Assembly: GCA_003563755.1 (NCBI GenBank)
Contig: PWUB01000225.1
Span: 1-38,769 of the forward strand
Length of the DNA stretch: 38,769 bases
Direction of reading: 5' to 3'
Source of the DNA: Clostridia bacterium
GTDB lineage: Bacteria > Bacillota_E > SLMV01 > PUMD01
Position 1 is the stretch's first letter. Every line of letters begins with the position of its first letter. The position numbers and the translations under genes are program-made. Below are positions 1-8,294 of the stretch, one piece after another. The notes under the pieces were generated by a model. That model did not search any database. It saw nothing but the letters and a program-made list of their open reading frames with translations, and was not told the origin of the DNA.

Positions 1-1426
1 CGATCATCAACCCCGATAGCATTCCCACGGCAGCCGCCGCCAGGATCCCCTGGGCCCGCAGTCCCCGGTACCAGGCGGGGAAGAGCGAGGCGTCTCGTAC
101 GTCCGTCATTGAGAACCGGGCGCCCATCATCAAGAGGAGACCGTATGCCACACCGAGAGCGAGCAGCAGGGCCAGCATCGGTATCCGGATGCTCCCGCTG
201 CGCCGCACCAGGAGGAACCAGAGGACGGCGAAAGCGAGGGGCACTAGAAGGTACAGGACTCGGTCGCCCCGCCCCTCCGCAACCCGCAGGGCCATGAGGT
301 CACGGACACTCTGCCGCAGGGACGCCGATCTCTCGGGCAGCTCGTCGGGAGCAGCAACTTCGGGGAGGTCCAGGGCCCGGTCTGGTTCCGCCAGGGTGTT
401 GGCGAACATGCGGTGTGTGGCCTGCATGACCGTCGATGAGAGCCGGACTTTGTCCTCCTCTGCAATATCGATGGCATCCAGTAAGGGGATGCCCGTGGCG
501 TGCCTCGGGATTTCGGCACCCAGCAGCACGGCGACGGTGGGGGCGATGTCCCGGTTGTGGGCGTCGCCGCCCGCCTCCGGTATGATCGCCGGCCCGGCCA
601 TGACCGCCGCGACATCCAGTACCTCAGGTTCGCTACCCCCTGCCGCCCCCCGGGCCAGTGTGCCGTGGGAGACGGCAAGTATGAGAGTATCGCCCCGGAA
701 GTCCAGGGCATCCATCAGTTCGACTAGCATCTCATCGTATTGTTGCACCCGCGACAAGTACGCCCGTCTCAGATCCCCTGCGCTCATCACGCCCGATGTC
801 AGGGATACCTGTTTCAGCGTCGCCAAGTTCAGTATGAAGAGCCCCTCATCGAGGTTTCTCAGTTCTTGCAGGATGAAATCGACGGAATGTCGGTCCGGTT
901 CGGGGCCCGGGTCATCCATGTCCGGCAGCAGAACATAGCTGGCACGGTCGAATTGGTCCCCGAGCAGGATCTCCCAGCTGCGGCAGCCGGCGAAGAGGGT
1001 GTGGTAGCCAGCGCGGTCCGCCGAACTCACTATGCTGTCAGCGTGCAGGGGTGCGGTGTGCAGTCCGGTAACCACGCCGTGGATCTCAGAATCCGCCCCG
1101 GTGACGAGGGTTGCCCACGCCGGAAGACTGTGTGATGGCAGTCCGGCCTGCATCTCCCAGTGGGAGCCGACGACCTTCATCTCCTGCCACGATGCCATCT
1201 CATCGACCGCACTCCGGTGCAGCGAGTCGATGACCACCATCACCACTCTGCGTGAAGGCCCTGGCACCGTTTCTGTCGGCGGTAGATCGAGAAGGTAGGG
1301 AGACTCGTAGCCGATGTATCCGTACCAGTGTTGAGTTATCATGTCAGCGGTTACGTATGCTATCCCGGTAGCTACAGCGAACAATACCACCACGGTTGCC
1401 CACTGGACCAGCTGCCTCTTCGTCAT
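1..1426 (-). CDS. Membrane-anchored alkaline-phosphatase-superfamily protein (type I phosphodiesterase-like), partial
   Basis: I translated this frame by hand; it is open from ATG 1426 to the left edge, so the C-terminus is missing (475 codons seen). Residues 11-30 form an N-terminal membrane anchor. The body resembles the type I phosphodiesterase/nucleotide pyrophosphatase branch of the alkaline phosphatase superfamily: VVMVVIDSL (Asp67, metal-ligand position), PSHSLPAWATLVTG (Ser100, at the nucleophile position) and AHNRDIAPTVAVLLG (His290, Asp293). Several hydrophobic segments follow after about residue 370, so the C-terminal part is polytopic. The usual Asp-x-x-x-His ligand motif is absent (LNLATLKQVSLTSG at 199-212 instead), and the usual SDHG is SHG at 253-255, so activity is doubtful. 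The start has only a weak ribosome site; the frame stays open a little further upstream but offers no better ATG. It is transcribed divergently from recD2. The fold assignment is fairly sure; substrate and role are unknown. Confidence 0.75.
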   Translation of the reverse strand, partial: MTKRQLVQWATVVVLFAVATGIAYVTADMITQHWYGYIGYESPYLLDLPPTETVPGPSRRVVMVVIDSLHRSAVDEMASWQEMKVVGSHWEMQAGLPSHSLPAWATLVTGADSEIHGVVTGLHTAPLHADSIVSSADRAGYHTLFAGCRSWEILLGDQFDRASYVLLPDMDDPGPEPDRHSVDFILQELRNLDEGLFILNLATLKQVSLTSGVMSAGDLRRAYLSRVQQYDEMLVELMDALDFRGDTLILAVSHGTLARGAAGGSEPEVLDVAAVMAGPAIIPEAGGDAHNRDIAPTVAVLLGAEIPRHATGIPLLDAIDIAEEDKVRLSSTVMQATHRMFANTLAEPDRALDLPEVAAPDELPERSASLRQSVRDLMALRVAEGRGDRVLYLLVPLAFAVLWFLLVRRSGSIRIPMLALLLALGVAYGLLLMMGARFSMTDVRDASLFPAWYRGLRAQGILAAAAVGMLSGLMI

Positions 1427-1506
1427 CAGAATCAGCGCCCGCAACGACAGGACATCAGGAGGGCGCCGTGAGCACCTCCTTTGCTGACATCGAGCTAATG
1501 CTTATG

Positions 1507-1535
1507 TTGCCAAATGTCGCTCACAGTGATAAATC
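1507..1535 (+). promoter_or_regulatory. Possible sigma-A promoter for recD2
   Basis: TTGCCA (1507-1512) lies 17 bp before TAAATC (1530-1535). The -35 is good (5/6) and the -10 is poor (3/6). It is the best match in the 286-bp divergent region and would give a leader of about 170 nt before ATG 1713. Confidence 0.3.
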
Positions 1536-1688
1536 AATAGTACCCGCGGCTCTTGTAAGGGATTCTGTGCTCACACCACCGGCTCCTTCTTTGACCCGCG
1601 GTGTCACGGCGCAGCTGGCAGGAACTGTCGCTGGGAGGAAGAAAGAATACCTTGAGGGAGCATTCACTGACTCGCGGAGGAGGTGTCT

Positions 1689-1703
1689 GGGTCTCTCAGA
1701 CCC
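1689..1703 (+). other. Short perfect hairpin in recD2 leader
   Basis: GGGTCT-CTC-AGACCC gives a 6-bp stem with a 3-nt loop. It lies between a strong GGAGGAG (1676-1682) and ATG 1713. If the hairpin folds, the spacing from GGAGGAG to the ATG falls into a range that could still be used. If translation begins at GTG 1683 instead, the hairpin is coding. A near-copy lies at 36797-36811. Confidence 0.4.
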
Positions 1704-1712
1704 GAAAAGGTC

Positions 1713-3947
1713 ATGACAGACGCACCGCAGGGGGGAAAGACCCTTTCAGGGCGGGTGCTGCGCATCCGCTACAGCGCAACCGATTCACCGTGGAAGGTGC
1801 TCATCGTGGAAACGGATTCACGACCGGTCACGGTGGTCGGGGAATTCGCCGAGATGGAAGAGGGCCTGGAATACGACTTCCAGGGCGAGTGGAGCGTGCA
1901 TCCCACCTACGGTGAACAGTTCAGGGCCGAGGGCTGCTATCCCAAGCCGCCCAGGACGGAGAGGGGCATGATAGCGTATCTCTCCAGCGGGTTGATCTCC
2001 GGAATAGGACCGAAGATGGCCAAAAGGATCGTCGACCGGTTCGGCAAGGAGACCTTTGACATCATCACCGAGCACCCCGAACGCCTCCTGCAGGTGCCCG
2101 GTATTGCCGAGGTCAAGAAACAGCGGCTGGTTGAATCCTTCAAGAAGCATCAGAACCTTCAGGAGGTCGTAACCTACCTGACCGGACTGGGTCTGAGTGC
2201 CAACCTGGCGGTGCGCCTGTACGCGGAGTACGGCGACGACACCATCGGGGTGATAAGGAACAATCCCTACCGTCTCACCAGGGACATATTTGGTATAGGT
2301 TTTCGCCGTGCCGATGAGATAGCCCGGGCGGGAGGCATCGATCCCCGCTCGCCGCAGAGAATCGGAGCCGCCCTGGGCTTCGTGCTGCAGCAGGCTGCCG
2401 AGAGAGCCGGGCACACCTACCTTCCCGTTGAGGAAACCTGTGGCCGGGTCCTGGATCTCCTCGAGGACATAGCGTCCCGGGATGCTGCGGCCGGTGACTA
2501 CCCCTCGCTCGAGGAGATACAGACAGTGCTGTCCGCATCGGAACGGGACGGTATCGTGCGCATCGAGGGTGACGCGGTGTACCTCATCCGCTACCATCAC
2601 TGCGAGAGCCGGGTAGCACAGCGCCTGGCGTCTCTCCTCTATCACGGAGAGGTCACTGCTCCTCCCGATGAGGCCGTTGAACAGGCCCTCAGGTATGTCG
2701 AGGCAGCGGTGGGGATCGAGTACGCTCCCGAGCAGCGGGAGGCGGTCCGAAGGGTGTTCGGTGCCGGAGTGATGGTCCTTACCGGAGGTCCCGGTACCGG
2801 TAAGACCACCATAGTCCGCGGTATCTTGGAGACGGCGCGGCACCTCGGTGGGGGGCGAAAGGTCCGCCTCGCTGCCCCCACCGGAAGGGCGGCCCGCCGG
2901 CTCGCCGAGGTGACGAACCACTCCGCATCCACCATCCATCGGCTGCTCGGATACTCCTTCGTTGAGGGTCAGCCCGTGTTCAGACACAACGCCGACGAGC
3001 CCCTCGAAGGCGATATCCTCGTGGTGGATGAGGCCTCCATGATAGACATTGAGCTGGCGGATCACCTTCTCGATGCGGTTCCCGAGAGCATGCGGGTCAT
3101 ATTCGTCGGAGACGCGGACCAGCTCCCGTCCGTGGGACCCGGTAACTTTCTCAGGGACCTGGTGAGATGCGAGATCGTGCCCCTGGTTCGCCTCGAGAAG
3201 ATATACCGCCAGGAGGAAGTGTCGGATATAGTCATCAACGCTCACCGGATCAATCGCGGCGCTGCACCGGACTTCAGGGGCGACGGTGAGAGTTACTTCA
3301 TCAGGCAGGAGTCACCCGAGGACATATGCAGAAGGGTGGTCCAGCTGGTGGTGCGACTGACCGGGCAGGGATCGTATTGTCTGGATGAAGTCCAGGTCCT
3401 CAGTCCCATGCACCGGGGCCCTGCCGGTGTCCGCAACCTGAACAACGAAATCCAGAAGGAAGTCAATCCCCCCGGCGCGCACAAGCCCGAAATCGCCAGG
3501 GGGGGAGTGACCTTCCGCGTCGGTGATAAAGTCATGTGCCTGCGAAACAACTACACCAAGGGCGACAGCGGTATATTCAACGGCAACCTGGGTATGATCA
3601 GGAATGTCTTATCCCCCGATGATGCGGACGTGGAGGAACCGACCCTCCAGATCGATTTCGAGGGGGAATCGGTGTGCTACGCGCGGAGTGAGCTGAATGA
3701 GCTGGGGCTGGCGTATGCAACTACCGTTCACAAGTCCCAGGGAAGTGAGTTCCCCGCGGTGCTGGCGGTCCTGTCGCTGAGCCACTACGTGATGCTGCAG
3801 AGGAACCTGATCTACACTGCCGTCACGCGGGCGGAGAGGCTTCTGATACTGGTGGGGCAGCCCCGGGCACTCAACGTGGCCATCCGCAACAACTCCGTGG
3901 ATGAGAGGTATTCGCGCCTGGCTGAACGCCTGTCCGGAGGATCCTGA
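1713..3947 (+). CDS. recD2: RecD2-type 5'-3' DNA helicase (SF1B)
   Basis: RecD2 is a stand-alone SF1B helicase (Bacillus YrrC type) that acts in DNA repair and replication-fork maintenance without RecBC. From ATG 1713 it has 744 residues, the normal size. The N-terminal region holds the RecD2-specific OB-like part and helix-hairpin-helix stretch (about residues 80-210). Helicase motifs follow in order: Walker A GGPGTGKTT (about 357-365), Walker B DILVVDEAS (about 433-441), VGDADQLPSVGPG, VHKSQGSEFPAVL (about 672) and YTAVTRAERLL near the end. An in-frame GTG at 1683 would add 10 residues, but its GGAGGAG is directly adjacent, which is too close; ATG 1713 has a weak AAAAGG. The choice of start is therefore uncertain. 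The gene is transcribed divergently from the phosphatase-like gene, and a 192-bp gap separates it from the hydrogenase block, with no clear promoter or terminator seen there. Confidence 0.93.
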   Translation: MTDAPQGGKTLSGRVLRIRYSATDSPWKVLIVETDSRPVTVVGEFAEMEEGLEYDFQGEWSVHPTYGEQFRAEGCYPKPPRTERGMIAYLSSGLISGIGPKMAKRIVDRFGKETFDIITEHPERLLQVPGIAEVKKQRLVESFKKHQNLQEVVTYLTGLGLSANLAVRLYAEYGDDTIGVIRNNPYRLTRDIFGIGFRRADEIARAGGIDPRSPQRIGAALGFVLQQAAERAGHTYLPVEETCGRVLDLLEDIASRDAAAGDYPSLEEIQTVLSASERDGIVRIEGDAVYLIRYHHCESRVAQRLASLLYHGEVTAPPDEAVEQALRYVEAAVGIEYAPEQREAVRRVFGAGVMVLTGGPGTGKTTIVRGILETARHLGGGRKVRLAAPTGRAARRLAEVTNHSASTIHRLLGYSFVEGQPVFRHNADEPLEGDILVVDEASMIDIELADHLLDAVPESMRVIFVGDADQLPSVGPGNFLRDLVRCEIVPLVRLEKIYRQEEVSDIVINAHRINRGAAPDFRGDGESYFIRQESPEDICRRVVQLVVRLTGQGSYCLDEVQVLSPMHRGPAGVRNLNNEIQKEVNPPGAHKPEIARGGVTFRVGDKVMCLRNNYTKGDSGIFNGNLGMIRNVLSPDDADVEEPTLQIDFEGESVCYARSELNELGLAYATTVHKSQGSEFPAVLAVLSLSHYVMLQRNLIYTAVTRAERLLILVGQPRALNVAIRNNSVDERYSRLAERLSGGS

Positions 3948-4139
3948 GGAGACTTGCTGCAGCGACAACCGCATCGGGGTGAGGTACTCTCCGGGGGATC
4001 AGAGAGCCGGTGGATCGTGCACGCAGGCCCTCCCAAGCGACACCTGGCATGAAGGGTGAAGGCAAGAGCATGCATACTCCGGCCGGGTCAGGCCTGTGCT
4101 CCGTCCCGGCGGCGGGGTCTGGGAAGGAGCCGTGCCCGC

Positions 4140-4652
4140 GTGGAGACGCTGGAGGTCGTGGTGCTCGGGATCGGCAGTTCGCTGATGGGTGACGATGCCG
4201 TGGGTCTTCGCGTCGTCTCGGAGCTGGCGGAGAGGCTGGGGGATGAAAGCCTGCCGGGGCTGCGGGTCGAATTCTCCGAAGCTCCCGGTGGATTGGATGC
4301 TGTCTCCCACCTCCTCGACCGAGACCGGGCCATAATCGTCGATGCCGTGATCTCAGGCGTCTCCGTGGGCACAGTGGTGAGTTTCGGTCCCGGCAGGATA
4401 CCCCGGAGACAGCACATGGCCTTTTCCCTGCACGGGTTCAACCTGGCCGACGCCTTGAACATGATGGACACCCTCTATCCTGAGCGCCTGCCGGAAGTGC
4501 TGTGCGTGGTGGGAGTGGAAATAGGGAAGGCACCGAAAGGCGTCTGCCGAGAGCCCTCGCCGTCGGTCCGCCGGGCCGTGCCCGAAGCGTGTCGGGCTGT
4601 GCAGGACATAATACTCAGCTGGGTGCACGAGGGGGCGATGGAGAATGCATGA
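4140..4652 (+). CDS. [NiFe] hydrogenase maturation endopeptidase (HycI/HyaD family)
   Basis: This protease removes the C-terminal tail of the hydrogenase large subunit after nickel insertion, which closes the active site. It has 170 residues, normal for the family. Signature regions are visible: LGIGSSLMGDDAVG near the N-terminus (first acidic Ni-sensing position), EAPGGLDAVSHLL, IIVDAVISGVSVGTVVSF and HGFNLADALNM (the conserved His). I chose GTG 4140 because GGAAGGAG (4122-4129) lies 10 nt upstream and the protein then begins just before the GIG motif. The frame is open back to GTG 4056, but that stretch is Arg/Cys-rich and unlike the family. It opens the hydrogenase block and overlaps hypA by 8 nt. 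The likely substrate is the large subunit encoded at 13174-14469. Confidence 0.9.
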   Translation: METLEVVVLGIGSSLMGDDAVGLRVVSELAERLGDESLPGLRVEFSEAPGGLDAVSHLLDRDRAIIVDAVISGVSVGTVVSFGPGRIPRRQHMAFSLHGFNLADALNMMDTLYPERLPEVLCVVGVEIGKAPKGVCREPSPSVRRAVPEACRAVQDIILSWVHEGAMENA

Positions 4653-4989
4653 GTTCTCACTGATGAGGGACGTCATCGGGATCCTCCGTTCGAGCGCTGT
4701 CGAGAGGGGGATCGAACGCATCGAGTCGATTCGCATGACCGTGGGCAGCCTCAGCTGTGCCTTTCCCCCCGCTCTGGAGACGGCCTTCAATGCCCTCTCC
4801 CAGGGAGACCCGCTGCTGGAGAAAGCCCGGCTGGATATCTTCGAGCAGGACATCGTCATCCGGTGTGAGTCATGCGGGACCGAGGCCGAGCTGGGGGGCA
4901 ACGAATTCGTGTGCCGGGGGTGTTGCGACACAGCCGTCAGTGTCATCAGGGGAGACGAGCTGGTCATCGACTCCTACCGGGGACGGTGA
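4645..4989 (+). CDS. hypA: Hydrogenase nickel-insertion protein HypA
   Basis: HypA delivers Ni2+ to the hydrogenase large subunit together with HypB. The protein has 114 residues, the normal size. It begins MHEFSLM; His2 is the nickel ligand of the family. The zinc site is built from two CxxC pairs: CESC and, after a spacer, CRGC. The start ATG overlaps the protease stop by 8 nt, suggesting translational coupling. hypB follows after 20 nt. The assignment is secure. Confidence 0.95.
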   Translation: MHEFSLMRDVIGILRSSAVERGIERIESIRMTVGSLSCAFPPALETAFNALSQGDPLLEKARLDIFEQDIVIRCESCGTEAELGGNEFVCRGCCDTAVSVIRGDELVIDSYRGR

Positions 4990-5009
4990 GCACGGGAGGG
5001 AGGATGAGG

Positions 5010-5681
5010 ATGAGAGAAGTCAAGGTGATGCAGAGCGTGATGCGGGCCAACGACACCCTGGCTAGCGCCAATGCGGACAGGTTGAGGCAGGCCGGAGTCT
5101 TTGCCGTGGACATGATGAGTTCGCCGGGATCAGGGAAGACTACGATCCTGGAGCGCACCCTGGAGGCGCTGGGTGGTCGGGTCGGGATTTCGGTGATCGA
5201 GGGCGACGTCGCTACCACCCGGGATGCAGAACGGGTGCGGGCACGGGGAGCACAGGTGGTGCAGATAAACACCGGGGGAGCATGTCACCTGGATGCGAAT
5301 ATGATCAGCCACGCCCTGGACGACCTGGACCTCGATGGCGGAGACATTCTTTTCATTGAGAACGTGGGCAACCTGATATGCCCCGCCGGGTACCGGCTGG
5401 GTGAGGCCGAGAGAGTGATGGTGCTCAGCGTTACCGAGGGCGTTGACAAGCCGGAGAAATACCCGGCGATGTTCCGAAGCTGTTCCGTTGTGCTGGTCAA
5501 CAAGATCGATCTCCTGGAGGTGTTGGGTCTGGGGCTGGAGGAGTTCACGGCCGAGATAGCAAAGGTGAACGCCGGCATACAGATAATGCCCGTCAGTGCC
5601 CTCACCGGTGAAGGCATGGACGAGTGGTACGCGTGGCTTGAGGACGGGCTGAGACGGATCGGGGCCGCGTACATCCAATGA
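5010..5681 (+). CDS. hypB: Hydrogenase nickel-insertion GTPase HypB
   Basis: HypB is the GTPase that drives nickel transfer from HypA. Visible motifs are the P-loop SSPGSGKTT, the GDVATTRDAERV switch region, the metal-binding GACHLDANMI, ENVGNLICPA, and NKIDLL for guanine specificity. It lacks both the N-terminal CxxCGC nickel motif of E. coli HypB and the His-rich stretch of some homologues, so it is a minimal version that would not store nickel. The reading frame is open further upstream, but GGGAGGGAGG (4994-5003) places initiation at ATG 5004 or 5010; 5010 has the better 6-nt spacing and gives 223 residues. The last 4 nt (ATGA) overlap hypF. Confidence 0.95.
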   Translation: MREVKVMQSVMRANDTLASANADRLRQAGVFAVDMMSSPGSGKTTILERTLEALGGRVGISVIEGDVATTRDAERVRARGAQVVQINTGGACHLDANMISHALDDLDLDGGDILFIENVGNLICPAGYRLGEAERVMVLSVTEGVDKPEKYPAMFRSCSVVLVNKIDLLEVLGLGLEEFTAEIAKVNAGIQIMPVSALTGEGMDEWYAWLEDGLRRIGAAYIQ

Positions 5682-8047
5682 GGAAGAGACCCACCCGGGC
5701 GGTGCGGATCGTCATCAGGGGCATAGTGCAGGGGGTGGGTCTCCGTCCCCATGCGTTCACCACCGCCTCGAAGCACCGCGTGACCGGCTGGGTGAGCAAC
5801 GCCCTGAAGGGTGTGCTCATTCACGGCGAGGGAGCCCCCTCAGATGTCCGGCGGTTCATCTGTGCGTTGAAGGAAGATGCCCCCAGGATGGCATCTATCC
5901 TGGACGTGAGCATCGAGGATGTGAAGCCCGGAGGATACACGGGCTTTCACATCCGTGTCAGCCGGACAGACGGTCAGCGCGAGACCCTCCTTTCCCCTGA
6001 TGTATCCACCTGTCCCGACTGCCTGGAGGAGGTTCTCCGGGTAGGCGGTCGACACCACCGCTATCCGTTCACCAACTGCACCAACTGCGGACCCCGTTTC
6101 ACCATAGTCCGGGCCCTTCCCTACGACAGGACCAGCACCGCCATGTCCGGCTTTCCGATGTGTCCTGACTGCGACCGCGAGTACAGAGACGTACGTGACC
6201 GCCGCTTTCACGCCCAGCCCGTGGCGTGCCCGGAGTGCGGTCCCACCCTGTGGCTGGAGGATGCCTCGGGACGGAGGCTCGCCGAAGGGGACGCCGTGTG
6301 GACGCCCCTGCACGGGATGCTCTCCGGCGGATCGCTGGCAGGGATAAAGGGACTCGGGGGCTTTCACATCGCCTGTTCAGCGGAGAATCCGTCGGCTGTA
6401 CGCATGCTCCGGGAGCGCAAGAGCCGACCGCGTAAGGCGCTGGCGGTCATGGTTAGAGACCTGGAGACTGCCCGCGAGGTGTGCCGCCTGGATTCCGACG
6501 ATGCAGAGATCCTCACCTCGCCCCAGGCACCCATCGTCATCCTTGAGCGGCGGGATGATCCGCCTCTGCGGCTCGCGGACGACCTCGCTTCAGGACAGCG
6601 CTCCCTGGGAATCATGCTCCCTTACACGCCCCTGCACCACCTGCTCTTGTCCGGAGACTCCCGGGTCCTGGTGATGACCAGCGGCAACCGACGCGGTATG
6701 CCCCTGGCCATCGACAACCAGGAGGCGAGGCGACAACTCGAAGGCATCACCGATGTATTTCTGATGCACGACCGGCCGATAGTGCGGAGGTGCGACGACT
6801 CGGTGGTCCGTCCCACCGACGCCGGCGGTGAAAGAGTGCAGGTGATAATCCGGCGGTCACGGGGTTACGCACCCAGGCCCCTCATTCTGGATGCCGCGGT
6901 CGTCGGAGACGCCGGGACCGACGTACTGGCCACCGGGGGTGAAGAGAGGAACACCTTCTGCCTGCTCTCGGGGGACCAGGCCTTCCTGAGCCAGCACATG
7001 GGCACCCTCCGCTACGAGGAAACCGTCGAGGATTACGGAAGTAGCATCAGCGATCTGGCAGGGCTACTGAAGATCACGCCGCAGGTGGTTGCCTGCGACC
7101 TGCACCCGGCATACCGGAGCACGGCCCTTGCCCGGGAGATGGTCGAGCGGGGGAGCATGAGGCTGGTACGTGTTCAGCACCACCACGCCCACCATGCTGC
7201 CGTCCTCGCGGAACACGGCCGCGGCCAGCGGACCATCGGGCTGGTGGCGGACGGCTTCGGATTCGGGGATGACGGGACCTTGTGGGGCCTGGAGATCCTG
7301 TGGGCTGATCCCGGGGCCTACAGGAGGTTGATATCCATGGTGCAGGTTCCCGTGCCCGGCGGCGAGCGAGCTGTGCAGAGGCCCCTGCGCATGGCGCTGG
7401 CCCACCTGCATACATTCCTGGGTGATGCTGAGGCGGCGCGGATGCTGGGTCGGTTTCGGGGGCATGGCGAGGATCTTGAGGTGGCCCTCGCCCAGTGCCG
7501 GCGGGGAATCAACGCTCCTCTGACCTCCAGCTGCGGGCGCCTCTTCGACGCCGTGGCGTCGCTGCTGGACGTATGCCGGAGGAGCCACTACTCGGGGCAG
7601 CCCGCCGTTGAACTGAGCGAGATGGCGGGGTGGAGCACCTCCGGCTACCCGTTTTCACTGGATGAGCACGGAGACCTACACCTGTGGGACCTCACCGGGA
7701 TGTGGGAGGCTCTGTGCAGGGATGTGCACCGGGGCTGTGCGCCTGACGAGATCGCCTCGCGCTTCCAGCGGACCGTGGGTGACATGATGGCCGCCGGAGT
7801 CAGGAAGGCCCGCGAGATCACCGGCTGCACCTCGGTGACGTTGAGCGGCGGAGTCTTTCAGAACCCGACGCTCCTGGATGGGCTTTGCTCGATCCTGGTG
7901 GACGATGGTTTCGAGGTTCTCCTGCCCTGCGAGGTTCCCATTAACGACGGCGGCCTGAGTCTGGGCCAGGCCGCCGTCGCCCGCAACGCCCCGCGAGGAG
8001 GATCGAGACATGTGCCTTGCGGTGCCCGCTCGAATCATCGCCATTGA
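5678..8047 (+). CDS. hypF: Carbamoyltransferase HypF
   Basis: HypF makes the thiocarbamate on the C-terminal Cys of HypE from carbamoyl phosphate and ATP; this is the source of the CN ligands of the NiFe site. At 789 residues it is normal for the family. Domains in order: acylphosphatase-like (IVQGVGLRPHAF, residues 15-27), paired zinc-finger cysteines (CPDC, CTNC, CPDC, CPEC, about 110-190), a YrdC-like domain (GIKGLGGFHIAC, about 225), and a Kae1/O-carbamoyltransferase-like domain with HHHAHHAAVLAEHG (about 500) and LSGGVFQNPTLLD (about 725). It starts inside the hypB stop (ATGA). Its last 38 nt overlap hypC, so its final residues are encoded over the HypC start. Confidence 0.96.
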   Translation: MRKRPTRAVRIVIRGIVQGVGLRPHAFTTASKHRVTGWVSNALKGVLIHGEGAPSDVRRFICALKEDAPRMASILDVSIEDVKPGGYTGFHIRVSRTDGQRETLLSPDVSTCPDCLEEVLRVGGRHHRYPFTNCTNCGPRFTIVRALPYDRTSTAMSGFPMCPDCDREYRDVRDRRFHAQPVACPECGPTLWLEDASGRRLAEGDAVWTPLHGMLSGGSLAGIKGLGGFHIACSAENPSAVRMLRERKSRPRKALAVMVRDLETAREVCRLDSDDAEILTSPQAPIVILERRDDPPLRLADDLASGQRSLGIMLPYTPLHHLLLSGDSRVLVMTSGNRRGMPLAIDNQEARRQLEGITDVFLMHDRPIVRRCDDSVVRPTDAGGERVQVIIRRSRGYAPRPLILDAAVVGDAGTDVLATGGEERNTFCLLSGDQAFLSQHMGTLRYEETVEDYGSSISDLAGLLKITPQVVACDLHPAYRSTALAREMVERGSMRLVRVQHHHAHHAAVLAEHGRGQRTIGLVADGFGFGDDGTLWGLEILWADPGAYRRLISMVQVPVPGGERAVQRPLRMALAHLHTFLGDAEAARMLGRFRGHGEDLEVALAQCRRGINAPLTSSCGRLFDAVASLLDVCRRSHYSGQPAVELSEMAGWSTSGYPFSLDEHGDLHLWDLTGMWEALCRDVHRGCAPDEIASRFQRTVGDMMAAGVRKAREITGCTSVTLSGGVFQNPTLLDGLCSILVDDGFEVLLPCEVPINDGGLSLGQAAVARNAPRGGSRHVPCGARSNHRH

Positions 8048-8294
8048 GGACGGAGTGGCCCGGGTCGACATCAGCGGTAACCGGACCCGCTGCTACATCG
8101 ACGTGGTGCCCGGGGTGGAGGTAGGAGACTACGTGCTGATGCATGCCGGCTACGCCATGCACGTTCTCCGGGAGGATGAGGCCCGGGAGACACTCCGCCT
8201 GTTGAGGGAGGCTCACCGTGAAGAAGATCCTGATGCAGCTCCGGGATCCCGCATTGGCCCGGAGGGTCCTGGGAGCGATAAAGGGGCGAGTTGA
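8010..8294 (+). CDS. hypC: Hydrogenase chaperone HypC
   Basis: HypC is a small chaperone that carries the Fe(CN)2CO unit with HypD and hands it to the large-subunit precursor. It begins MCLAVPARI, with the essential Cys2, and has a beta-barrel core up to about residue 70. At 94 residues it is about 15-20 residues longer than a minimal HypC; the extra C-terminal tail (rich in Pro, Gly and acidic residues) is encoded over the start of hypD. GAGGAGGAT lies 6 nt before the ATG. It overlaps hypF by 38 nt and hypD by 77 nt. Confidence 0.95.
   Translation: MCLAVPARIIAIEDGVARVDISGNRTRCYIDVVPGVEVGDYVLMHAGYAMHVLREDEARETLRLLREAHREEDPDAAPGSRIGPEGPGSDKGAS

Noticed and set aside
1818..3245. 475-codon open frame on the minus strand opposite recD2
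   Set aside because: It is the antisense shadow of a well-conserved gene in high-G+C DNA; its translation shows no family pattern.
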